A stretch of DNA of 64,000 nt from assembly GCF_014200375.1 (NCBI RefSeq), contig NZ_JACHBP010000001.1, positions 1,426,001 to 1,490,000 of the forward strand, written 5' to 3'. The stretch is from Terrimesophilobacter mesophilus (GTDB taxonomy: Bacteria; Actinomycetota; Actinomycetes; Actinomycetales; Microbacteriaceae). This document shows, one piece after another, positions 41,433 through 48,683 of the stretch (the first letter of the stretch is position 1; each line of letters starts with the position of its first letter). The notes beneath the pieces were generated by a model. The model made no database searches and was not told the DNA's origin. It was given only the letters and a program-made list of their open reading frames with translations. The position numbers and the translations under genes were made by a program.

Positions 41433-42167
41433 CTATGTGAGATGCCGCGCGAGCAGCTCGTCCGGAATCTCCCGCATCGCGAAGTCGACCCACTGCCGGT
41501 AGCCCTCCGCGCTCGGATGGAAGTTGTCGCTCGCCCAGAACTCCGGCGTGTAGGGGTCGGGCTTCGGGATGGAGAAGACGCCCGGCCTGCCCGCGACCGC
41601 ACGTCGTGCACCGTCGTCGAGGCTCGCAGCGTGGAGTGCGAGGTTCCACCTGACCGGATTGCGCAGGCTCGCGAACCGATCGAAACGAGGCATGAGCGAG
41701 ACGAGGATGAGCGCGCCAGGGCTGGATGCCCGCATCCGGTCGACGATCTCGGCGACATCGCGGGAGAATGCCCGGCGTGACCGCAGCCCGAGCGCGTCAT
41801 TGGCTCCGATCGTCAGGAACACGAGGTCGTACTCTCGACGTTCGGCTCCGTCGAGGTAGTCGGTGATGATGTCGCGCGCTGTCGCTCCGTTACGGCCGAG
41901 GCACTCCCACGCCGTACCGCGGTCGAAGCGGCTCCGGATGGCACGGGCGAGGTTGCCGGGGAGCGCATCGGCCTGGGTGTCGGCGCCGACCCCCGATGCC
42001 GTCGAATCGCCGAGCACGAGCAGCCGTAGCGGTCGCGGACCGCCGAGCTCGCCCGACCACGGGGTGGCGGCATCCGGCAGCCGGGGAATCGTGCGCCGAA
42101 GGTCGCGCGCCTGCGCGATGAGGACGGGGGCGAGGGGGATCGCGACCACCCGGCTGAGGCGTTTCAC
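41433..42167 (-). CDS. SGNH/GDSL-family hydrolase
   Basis: 244-aa esterase or lipase-like enzyme. Block I is VLGDSTASG with nucleophile Ser55, block III is TIGANDAL, and block V is SDNFHPSAEGY with the catalytic Asp and His. The N-terminus (MKRLSRVVAIPLAPVLIAQA) is a possible membrane anchor or uncleaved signal. The GTG start lies 9 bp from the end of ctlX, so it may be cotranscribed. A TAGCCT hexamer overlapping the ctlX stop, 6 nt before the GTG, could drive it separately. Confidence 0.87.
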   Translation of the reverse strand: MKRLSRVVAIPLAPVLIAQARDLRRTIPRLPDAATPWSGELGGPRPLRLLVLGDSTASGVGADTQADALPGNLARAIRSRFDRGTAWECLGRNGATARDIITDYLDGAERREYDLVFLTIGANDALGLRSRRAFSRDVAEIVDRMRASSPGALILVSLMPRFDRFASLRNPVRWNLALHAASLDDGARRAVAGRPGVFSIPKPDPYTPEFWASDNFHPSAEGYRQWVDFAMREIPDELLARHLT

Positions 42168-42173
42168 TCCAGA

Positions 42174-42179
42174 AGGCTA
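42174..42179 (-). promoter_or_regulatory. Possible leaderless -10 (TAGCCT) of the SGNH hydrolase gene
   Basis: TAGCCT contains the ctlX stop codon TAG and ends 6 nt before GTG 42167. Confidence 0.45.
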
Positions 42180-43163
42180 GTGCGAAGCGAAGAGTGTCGG
42201 TGCAGCGTCGGCCCCGGCCGGTGAGATTCCGGCCGGTGAGACGCCGGTTCTGCGCGGTGTGAGGTGGATGCCGGCGATCATGCAGCGCACGGAGCCTCCG
42301 GAGAGTTCGATCGTCGGCACGTCGACGGTCACGATCCGGCAACTGCGCTCGATGACGGCGCGCTGGTCGGGCCGGAGGCTGTCTGCTCCCCGGCGCGACA
42401 TCGCGAGGATCCGGCCGTTCGTGCCGCTGAGCTCCATGGCGTTCCCGGCGAAGTCGCAGATCTGGTCGAAGTCCAGATCGACGACCTCCCGACCGCCCGC
42501 GCTCAACCGCTCGACGATCTCGGCGCGGCGCGCATCCGGTTGCATCATCGAGACGCCCGCGAGGACGAAGTCGGTGGCGATGCACATCAGGACGTTGGTG
42601 TGGTAGATCGGCGTGCCGCTGGGATCGGCCGCGTCGAAGACCATGGGTTCGTAGCCGAAGTTGGTGCAGAAGCGCTCGAGGGCGATCGGGTCTGCCCGGT
42701 TCGAGCGAGCCACGTAGGCGACGCGCTCGTCGTTGTCGAGCACCATCGCACCCGTGCCCTCGAGGTAGAGACCGTCGACCTCGAGCCCCGAGTAGTCGAT
42801 GATGTCCTGCACGCGGTACTCGGCCTTGAGCAGGTCCAGGATGTCCTGGCGGCGCTCCAGCCGGCGGTTCGGCGCGAACATCGGATACACGGCGACGTGT
42901 CCGCCGATGTGGGTCGAGATCCAGTTGTTCGGGAAGACGCTGTCCGGGCGGTCCGTACGCTCGTCCTCGAACAGGTGCACGCGCACGCCCGCGGCCTGGA
43001 GTGCTTCGGCGAGCGCCGTCGTCTCGCGGTATGCGGATGTCGCGCGCGCGGCGGAGTGGTTCGGCTCCGCCGTCTGGAACACGTTGTCGGCGGCGGTGAC
43101 CGGGTTCACGTCGAAGTGGTGCGGACGCACCAGGACGACTGCGGAGGGGGCCTGCGCGGTCAC
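42177..43163 (-). CDS. ctlX: Citrulline utilisation hydrolase CtlX-type amidinotransferase-fold enzyme
   Basis: 328-aa guanidine-modifying-superfamily hydrolase. The pattern DSVFPNNWISTH near residue 73, the catalytic His in IYHTNVLMCIATDF and the Cys in GGSVRCMIAGIHL match CtlX, the citrulline hydrolase or arginine-deiminase-like family. The expected reaction is hydrolysis of citrulline or a related ureido/guanidino compound to ornithine. That agrees with the upstream gene for ornithine cyclodeaminase, 2 bp away in the same operon. The GTG start is coupled to the end of that gene. The substrate is inferred from family and context. Confidence 0.87.
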   Translation of the reverse strand: MTAQAPSAVVLVRPHHFDVNPVTAADNVFQTAEPNHSAARATSAYRETTALAEALQAAGVRVHLFEDERTDRPDSVFPNNWISTHIGGHVAVYPMFAPNRRLERRQDILDLLKAEYRVQDIIDYSGLEVDGLYLEGTGAMVLDNDERVAYVARSNRADPIALERFCTNFGYEPMVFDAADPSGTPIYHTNVLMCIATDFVLAGVSMMQPDARRAEIVERLSAGGREVVDLDFDQICDFAGNAMELSGTNGRILAMSRRGADSLRPDQRAVIERSCRIVTVDVPTIELSGGSVRCMIAGIHLTPRRTGVSPAGISPAGADAAPTLFASH

Positions 43164-43165
43164 TC

Positions 43166-44197
43166 TCAGCCGCCTACCGGCGCGAACGCGCCCACGAATC
43201 CGAACAGGTCCTTCGGGTCGTCGGGGTTCGCGACGAGGTCGATGTCCTCGTAGAAGTCGGTCGCATCCACCGAGTCGCGCACGTACCGCAGCGCCGTGAA
43301 GTCCTCGATCGCGAAGCCAACAGAGTCGAAGAGCGTGACCTGGCCCGCGGACGTGCGGCCGGGGGCCTCCCCTGTGAGAACCTGCCAGAACTCGGTCACC
43401 GGGAAGTCCGCCGGATGGTTCTGGATCTCCCCCTCGATGCGAGTCTGCGGCGGGAATTCGACGAAGACCGTCGCTTCGTCGAGGATGGCGGGTTCGAGCT
43501 CGGTCTTTCCGGGGCAGTCGCCCCCGATCGCGTTGAGGTGCATCCCCGGTTCGATCATGTCGTGCGTGAGCACCGTCGCATTCGTCTTGTCCGCGGTGCA
43601 GGTCGTCACGACATCCGCCCCGGAGACGGCGTCCCCGGCCGAGGTCGCGACAGTGATCTCGAAGCCGAGCGGCGTGAGATTGCGAACGAACTTGGCCATG
43701 GCCTCCGGATCGGTGTCCCAGATGCGCAGGGAGTTGATCCCGAGCTCCGACCGGATGGCGCAGGACTGGAACTCGGACTGGCTTCCCGTGCCGATGAGCG
43801 CCATGGTCGTGCTGTCCGGGCGCGCGAGCGCCTTCGCCACCATCGCGGATGTCGCCGCGGTGCGCAGCGCCGTGAGCACGGTCATCTCCGAGATGAAGGT
43901 GGGGTATCCGTTGTGCACGTCGGCGAGGACGCCGAACGCCGTCACGGTCTGGAAGCCGCGCGCCGGGTTCGACGGATGTCCGTTGACGTACTTGAAGCCA
44001 TAGGTCTCCATGTCGCTCGTCGGCATGAGCTCGATGACGCCGTACGGCGTGTGGCTCGCCACGCGCGGCGACTTGTCGAACGCCGGCCAGCGGCGGAAGT
44101 CCTCCTCGAGGTAGCCGACCAGGCCGGACATGATGGCGGTCGGGCCGTGGTGGCCGATCCAGCGCACCATATTGTGAACATCGACGAATCGGGTCAT
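43166..44197 (-). CDS. Ornithine cyclodeaminase
   Basis: 343-aa NAD-dependent enzyme of the OCD/mu-crystallin family, converting ornithine to proline and ammonia. The Rossmann motif is ALIGTGSQSEFQ near residue 135, and the substrate region has GFKYVNGHPSNPARGFQT and AIGGDCPGKTELEP, in which the Asp is catalytic. The ATG 44197 start has GGAG upstream. It leads an operon with ctlX (and perhaps the SGNH hydrolase) and is divergent from an Lrp-type regulator, so a citrulline to ornithine to proline route under amino-acid control is likely. Confidence 0.9.
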   Translation of the reverse strand: MTRFVDVHNMVRWIGHHGPTAIMSGLVGYLEEDFRRWPAFDKSPRVASHTPYGVIELMPTSDMETYGFKYVNGHPSNPARGFQTVTAFGVLADVHNGYPTFISEMTVLTALRTAATSAMVAKALARPDSTTMALIGTGSQSEFQSCAIRSELGINSLRIWDTDPEAMAKFVRNLTPLGFEITVATSAGDAVSGADVVTTCTADKTNATVLTHDMIEPGMHLNAIGGDCPGKTELEPAILDEATVFVEFPPQTRIEGEIQNHPADFPVTEFWQVLTGEAPGRTSAGQVTLFDSVGFAIEDFTALRYVRDSVDATDFYEDIDLVANPDDPKDLFGFVGAFAPVGG

Positions 44198-44225
44198 CCT
44201 GTGCTCCTCACAACTGCCCCTGTGC

Positions 44226-44336
44226 ACCGTGAAGGCTGCACAGCTCTGTCTTCACGGTATGACCGGTCGATATGCAACGACAAGAGAGACTGTGTACACA
44301 ATCTGACCAGTTGACAGTCATACTGCGCAGTACCAT
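44226..44336. promoter_or_regulatory. Divergent control region between ornithine cyclodeaminase and Lrp genes
   Basis: This region contains an inverted repeat ACCGTGAAG (44226-44234) with CTTCACGGT (44250-44258). It also has the perfect palindrome TGTGTACACA (44291-44300), TGACAGTCA (44313-44321), and TACCAT (44331-44336), a possible -10 for the regulator 8 nt before its ATG. The palindromes are candidate Lrp binding sites. Confidence 0.5.
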
Positions 44337-44344
44337 TGGTCACT

Positions 44345-44782
44345 ATGGCTAATCCTGGTCTCGACGACACCGACCGTCGCCTGTTATCCGCCCTTCGCGA
44401 GGACGGGCGGATGCCGGTGGCGGAGCTCGCGCGCACGCTGGGAGTGGCGCGCGCGACCGCCACCGCGAGGATCGACCGGCTCATCGCATCCGGCACCATC
44501 ATCGGTTTCACCGTGCGCGTGCGCGACGAGCTCGACCCGCTCGCGGTGCGCGCCATGACGCTCATCGAGGTGGAGGGCAGGACGACGGACAACGTCATCC
44601 GCCAGCTGCGCGGCTTTCCGGAGATCCGTTCGCTGCACACGACGAATGGCGGGTGGGATCTCGTTGCGGAGCTGGGCGCCGAGTCGCTCGCTCACTTCGA
44701 CCGCGTGCTCGGCCGCATCCGTTCGATCGAGGGCGTCGTCAACACAGAGACGAGCCTTCTGCTCAGCTCAGTGCTGCGCTGA
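44345..44782 (+). CDS. Lrp/AsnC-family transcriptional regulator
   Basis: 145-aa feast/famine regulator. The N-terminal helix-turn-helix is LDDTDRRLLSALREDGRMPVAELARTLGVARATATARIDRLIASGTI. The C-terminal RAM ligand domain (about 65-145) contains RSLHTTNGGWDLVAEL. ATG 44345 is chosen over an upstream in-frame start because the -10 lies between them. The divergent position next to ornithine cyclodeaminase and ctlX makes it the probable local regulator, with ornithine, citrulline or arginine as effector by inference. Confidence 0.91.
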   Translation: MANPGLDDTDRRLLSALREDGRMPVAELARTLGVARATATARIDRLIASGTIIGFTVRVRDELDPLAVRAMTLIEVEGRTTDNVIRQLRGFPEIRSLHTTNGGWDLVAELGAESLAHFDRVLGRIRSIEGVVNTETSLLLSSVLR

Positions 44783-44805
44783 GGGGGCGGGATCGCCCGC
44801 TGTCG

Positions 44806-45678
44806 TCAGGCCGCCGCGTGCACCCGCACGAGGTTCGCCCACGGGTCGTCGAAGCGCAATTCGTTGCCGTCGTCGATGACCTGGACGTGCGCGGCGGCGA
44901 GGCGTTCGCGGAGGGATCCGAGATCATCCGCCGTCGGGATCTCGATCGACACCTGGCCGAGTCCGAGCGCCGGGGTGCGGGTGCCCGCTCCTGAGCTGTG
45001 CCACGTGTTCATCCCGACGTGGTGGTGGTAGCCGCCCGCGCTCACGAAGAGCGCCTGGCTGCCGTACTCGAACGTGGGCTCGAAGCCGAGCGTGTCGACG
45101 TAGAACTTCTTCGCCGTCGGGATGTCGCCGACCTTGAGGTGGACGTGCCCGATTCCCGCATCACCGTCGCCGGGTTTCGTGGCGCCGGCCTCGGTCAGGT
45201 TCTCCTGCAGGAACAGGTTCGGGTCGAGGTAGACGGTGCCCATGCGCACGGAACTGCCGTTCCACTCCCAGTACTTGCGCTCCGTGTCCCAGTAGAGTTC
45301 GACGCCGTTGCCCTCTGGATCGTCGAAGTAGAACGCGTTGCTCACGAAGTGGTCCGAACTGCCGGTGAAGCTCGACGGATGCTTCTGGGCGACCGAGTAG
45401 ACGGCCGCGGCGAGGTCGGCCTTCTCGGCGAAGAGGAAGGCCGTGTGGTACAGACCGGCTTCGTGCTCGCCGGCGTGCCTGAGCTCCGGCGCGACCTGCA
45501 GGATGAGGGAGGGGCGGCCGGGGCGCCCGAGGATCGCGCTGTCGACATCCTGCCCGAGGAGGTCGAGTCCGACCCCGTCGCGGTAGAACGCGATCATGCG
45601 GTCGAGATCGGCGACTTTGAGAGTGACGGTGCCCATGGTGGTGTCCGCCGCGAGGATGTCTTGCGTGTTCTGGTTCAT
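44806..45678 (-). CDS. Two-domain VOC protein, catechol-2,3-dioxygenase-like
   Basis: 290-aa protein with two vicinal-oxygen-chelate domains: the first from about residue 15 (GTVTLKVADLDRMIAFYRDGVGL), the second from about 170 (GHVHLKVGDIPTAKKFYVDTLGF). The second half has the metal ligands His of GHVHLKV, His of GYHHHVGMNTW and a C-terminal Glu, as in extradiol dioxygenases of the CatE type. Such enzymes are commonly induced by quinones or catechols. GGAGG precedes ATG 45678, and a perfect operator lies just upstream. It follows purC on the same strand after 57 bp but has its own promoter region. Confidence 0.85.
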   Translation of the reverse strand: MNQNTQDILAADTTMGTVTLKVADLDRMIAFYRDGVGLDLLGQDVDSAILGRPGRPSLILQVAPELRHAGEHEAGLYHTAFLFAEKADLAAAVYSVAQKHPSSFTGSSDHFVSNAFYFDDPEGNGVELYWDTERKYWEWNGSSVRMGTVYLDPNLFLQENLTEAGATKPGDGDAGIGHVHLKVGDIPTAKKFYVDTLGFEPTFEYGSQALFVSAGGYHHHVGMNTWHSSGAGTRTPALGLGQVSIEIPTADDLGSLRERLAAAHVQVIDDGNELRFDDPWANLVRVHAAA

Positions 45679-45702
45679 GATGCCTCCTAGTTCACCACAA
45701 CT

Positions 45703-45720
45703 TACTTGAACATTCAAGTA
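45703..45720 (-). promoter_or_regulatory. Perfect 18-bp operator upstream of the VOC gene
   Basis: TACTTGAA-CA-TTCAAGTA is an inverted repeat with 8-bp perfect arms and a 2-nt centre. On the minus strand its end joins a possible -10 TAAGTT (45698-45703). The shape fits a MarR-family operator of the quinone or hydroperoxide-sensing type. No such regulator is adjacent. Confidence 0.75.
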
Positions 45721-45735
45721 TTCCCTCGCGTGCGT

Positions 45736-46647
45736 TCAGGCGGTGAGACGCTCGATGAGCTCGCGATAGCGGGCCGCGGTGAGCTCGACGATGTCATCCG
45801 GCAACCTGGGCGGCGCGCCATCCCCGTTCCAGTGGGCGGAGAGCCAGTTCCGAACGACCTGCTTGTCGAAGCTGTCCTTGCGATCTCCGCGCGCCCATGC
45901 GGCCGCGTCCCAGTACCGGCTGCTGTCGCTCGTGAGCACCTCGTCGGCGAGGGTGATCGTGTCGGCGGTTCCGCTGTTCCCCGGCGCAGCATCCGCACCG
46001 AACTCGAACTTGGTGTCGGCGAGGATGAGCCCGCGCTCCTCGGCGATCGCTGCGGCGCGCGTGTAGATGTCCACGCTCATGGCGCGCAGAGCCTCGGCCG
46101 CCTCCCGTCCGACGAGCTCGACCGCGCGCTCGAACGTGATGTTCTCGTCGTGTTCGCCCATCGGCGCCTTGAAGGCGGGCGTGAAGATCGGATGCGGAAG
46201 CCGGTCGCCGAAGGCCAGGCCGGCCGGGAGGCCGATCCCGCACACACTGCCCGACGCCTGGTACTCGGTCCACCCGCTGCCGGCCAGATAGCCGCGCACG
46301 ACGCACTCGATCGGGAACATCTCGAGCGTGCGCACGAGCATCGCGCGGCCGGCCACGGCATCCGGAATGAGTCCTGCTGCGCCGCCGGCCGTGGCGGGGT
46401 CGCTGACGAGATGATTCGGGGTGCCCTCGAGTCGGTCGAACCACCACAGGCTGAGTCGCGTGAGCAGTTCGCCCTTGCCGGGGATGCCGGGCTCGAGCAC
46501 GTGGTCGAACGCGCTCACCCGGTCGCTTGCGACCATGAGCACCTCGCCCGGCCGCTCCTTCGACCGATACAGGTCGCGGACCTTGCCGGAGTATGCGAGC
46601 GCCCAGCCGGCCGACGCCAGGTCGTCCGTCCACCCGTCGCTCGTCAC
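45736..46647 (-). CDS. purC: Phosphoribosylaminoimidazole-succinocarboxamide synthase
   Basis: 303-aa SAICAR synthetase joining CAIR and aspartate. The blocks YSGKVRDLYRS, ASDRVSAFDHVL, PIECVVRGYLAGSGW, and LILADTKFEFG are diagnostic, and it is the longer yeast-like form common in Actinobacteria. ATG 46647 overlaps the stop of purD (ATGA), so purD-purC is a two-gene operon with coupled translation. Confidence 0.97.
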   Translation of the reverse strand: MTSDGWTDDLASAGWALAYSGKVRDLYRSKERPGEVLMVASDRVSAFDHVLEPGIPGKGELLTRLSLWWFDRLEGTPNHLVSDPATAGGAAGLIPDAVAGRAMLVRTLEMFPIECVVRGYLAGSGWTEYQASGSVCGIGLPAGLAFGDRLPHPIFTPAFKAPMGEHDENITFERAVELVGREAAEALRAMSVDIYTRAAAIAEERGLILADTKFEFGADAAPGNSGTADTITLADEVLTSDSSRYWDAAAWARGDRKDSFDKQVVRNWLSAHWNGDGAPPRLPDDIVELTAARYRELIERLTA

Positions 46648-47894
46648 AGGGCGACGCTCGCCGCGATGTCGGTGCGGTAGTGGGAGCCGTCGAGGGTGAT
46701 GACCCTGAGCGCTTCGTAGACCCGCGACCGGGCCTGGGCGAAAGTGTCCGCGGTCGCCACGACACTCAGTACCCGTCCGCCGGTGGCAAGAAGCCGGGCT
46801 CCGTCGCGGGCTGTCGCCGCGTGGAGGATGCGCACGCCGGGTACGTCGGCGGCCGCCTCGAGGCCGGAGAGCTCGCGCCCCGCCTGCGGGGCATCCGGGT
46901 AGCCCTCGCTCGCCAGGACCACGGAGACGGAAACCTCACGGGAGAATTCGGGAGGGGCGACCGTGCCGAGTGCTCCCGTCGCCGCGGCGTAGAGCAGCCC
47001 GCTCAGCGGCGTCGTGAGCCGAGGCAGGACCACCTGCGTCTCCGGGTCTCCGAAGCGCACGTTGAACTCGATGACCTGCAGCCCCTTCGTCGTGACGATG
47101 AGGCCGCAGTAGAGCAGCCCGCTGAACGGCGTCCCCTCGGCGGCGAGCTGCCTGATGACCGGCAGCGCGATCGTGTCGACGACCTCCTGTTCGAACCCGG
47201 CCGGCAACCACGGCAGGGGAGAATACGCGCCCATCCCACCCGTGTTGGGACCGAGGTCTCCGTCGAGTGCCCGCTTGTAGTCCTGCGCCGGAGTCAGCGG
47301 CACGACCGACGAGCCGTCCGAGAGAACGAAGAGCGAGACCTCCTGGCCGTCGAGGAACTCTTCGACGAGCACGGGACCGAGCTGGAGGAAGTGTTCGGCG
47401 TGGGCGAGCGCCGCGTCGCGTTCGGCGGTGACGAGCACGCCCTTGCCCGCCGCGAGTCCGTCCGCCTTCACGACGTAGGGTGCACCGAACTCGTCGAGCG
47501 CCGCGGCGACCTCGTCGATGTCGGCAGAGCGCACGGCGCGGCCGGTCGGGACGCCGGCGGCATCCATCACCCGCTTCGCGAACGATTTGCTGCCCTCGAG
47601 CTGGGCGGCCGCCCTGCCCGGGCCGAAGACCGCGATGCCCTTCGCCCGCACGGCATCCGCGACACCGGCGACGAGCGGCGCCTCCGGACCGACGACGACG
47701 AGCTCGATGCCGTTGTCGCTCGCGAAGTCGGCCACCAACGCCGGGTTCTCCGGGTCGAGGGAGATCGTCGTCACGTCGTCGGCGATGCCGGCGTTCCCGG
47801 GGGCGGCGATCACGTCGTGGTCGGCGTCCTCGGCGAGAAGGGCGGTCACGATGGCGTGCTCGCGCGCACCGGAACCGAGCAGGAGGATTCGCAC
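46644..47894 (-). CDS. purD: Phosphoribosylamine-glycine ligase
   Basis: 416-aa ATP-grasp enzyme forming GAR. The start is GTG 47894 (MRILLLGSGAREHAIVTALL). It matches the normal PurD N-terminus and lies 6 nt after TAGCCT, whereas GTG 47900 would directly abut that -10. The ATP-grasp core contains APYVVKADGLAAGKGVLVT and LVEEFLDGQEVSLFVLSDG, then NTGGMGAYSPLP and FNVRFGDPETQ. It is the first gene of purD-purC and is divergent from the sterol-carrier-family gene over 52 bp. Confidence 0.96.
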   Translation of the reverse strand: MRILLLGSGAREHAIVTALLAEDADHDVIAAPGNAGIADDVTTISLDPENPALVADFASDNGIELVVVGPEAPLVAGVADAVRAKGIAVFGPGRAAAQLEGSKSFAKRVMDAAGVPTGRAVRSADIDEVAAALDEFGAPYVVKADGLAAGKGVLVTAERDAALAHAEHFLQLGPVLVEEFLDGQEVSLFVLSDGSSVVPLTPAQDYKRALDGDLGPNTGGMGAYSPLPWLPAGFEQEVVDTIALPVIRQLAAEGTPFSGLLYCGLIVTTKGLQVIEFNVRFGDPETQVVLPRLTTPLSGLLYAAATGALGTVAPPEFSREVSVSVVLASEGYPDAPQAGRELSGLEAAADVPGVRILHAATARDGARLLATGGRVLSVVATADTFAQARSRVYEALRVITLDGSHYRTDIAASVAL

Positions 47895-47900
47895 CCCCAC

Positions 47901-47940
47901 AGGCTACCGGCAGCGCTCGCCGCGCGTGTTCAGTTAACGT
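47901..47940. promoter_or_regulatory. Divergent leaderless promoters of purD and the sterol-carrier-family gene
   Basis: Minus-strand TAGCCT (47901-47906) is 6 nt before GTG 47894. Plus-strand TAACGT (47935-47940) is 6 nt before ATG 47947. Confidence 0.6.
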
Positions 47941-47946
47941 TGAGCG

Positions 47947-48318
47947 ATGGGCAGGTCGAGGATCGTGGCTGAAGCCGGTGGGGCCGCCGTACTGGCGGTC
48001 CTCGAGCGCGGCAGTGGGGATCGCGACGCGACAGCGATGGCTGTGCGGTACCTGCTCCAGCTGCTGGCGGATGCCGCACCGGGCAACACGCTCGAGGTGC
48101 GGGTCCCTCCCTTCGGCGCCGTGCAATGCGTCGAGGGACCGAACCATACCCGCGGGACTCCTCCGAACGTGATCGAGATGGACGCGGAGACGTGGGTCGC
48201 ACTCGCCACCGGCACGCTCGGATGGGCGGCGGCGGTCTCTGCGGATCGGGTGTCGGCATCCGGCTCGCGGGCGAGCCTGGACGGCATGCTTCCTCTCGAA
48301 TGGAATGCGGGACAATAG
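47947..48318 (+). CDS. Sterol-carrier-family (SCP-like) protein of the purF neighbourhood
   Basis: 123-aa protein with the pattern of actinobacterial sterol carrier-like proteins: AMAVRYLLQLLADAAPGNTLEVRVPPFGAVQCVEGPNHTRGTPPNVIEMDAETWVALATG in outline, read as an SCP2-type fold. It has no signal peptide or membrane segment. The order of this gene, purF, purM and a DUF3073 gene is conserved with the Mycobacterium tuberculosis Rv0807-Rv0810c region. This suggests a housekeeping link to purine synthesis, but no activity is known. Confidence 0.8.
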   Translation: MGRSRIVAEAGGAAVLAVLERGSGDRDATAMAVRYLLQLLADAAPGNTLEVRVPPFGAVQCVEGPNHTRGTPPNVIEMDAETWVALATGTLGWAAAVSADRVSASGSRASLDGMLPLEWNAGQ

Positions 48319-48322
48319 ACCC

Positions 48323-48673
48323 ATGAGCGACTCACCGCGCGAGGCCGACGAGGAAGAGCGCACGACCGTCACGATCCGCCGTGCGCCGAAGTTCTCCGTC
48401 TTCGTCGTCGTCGGCGCGCTCGTCGGCATCATCGCCGCGCTCGTGCTCGCGTCGATCTACCCGGCCGATCCCGCCGTCGGGTTCGGCGCGACGTTCGGCC
48501 TCCTCTCCCTCTTCGGGATCGCGTTCGGCGGACTCATCGGAGCGGCAGTGGCGATCCTGTTCGACCGGAGGGCAAGTCGTCGGGCGACGCAGGTCATCGC
48601 CGGTAAACTGGCGGTGCGTGTCGACGACGAGCAGTCCGAGACAGAGGACGACGCTCCACAAGACGACGGATAG
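48323..48673 (+). CDS. Small two-helix membrane protein, function unknown
   Basis: 116-aa protein with an acidic N-terminus (SDSPREADEEERTTVTIRRAPK), two transmembrane helices (about 27-49 and 57-85) joined by a short loop, and an acidic C-terminal tail (VDDEQSETEDDAPQDDG). It starts at ATG 48323, 4 bp after the previous stop, and ends 10 bp before purF, so it belongs to the same transcript. I do not recognise a family with a known role. Confidence 0.75.
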   Translation: MSDSPREADEEERTTVTIRRAPKFSVFVVVGALVGIIAALVLASIYPADPAVGFGATFGLLSLFGIAFGGLIGAAVAILFDRRASRRATQVIAGKLAVRVDDEQSETEDDAPQDDG

Positions 48674-48683
48674 GGGCTTGGTT

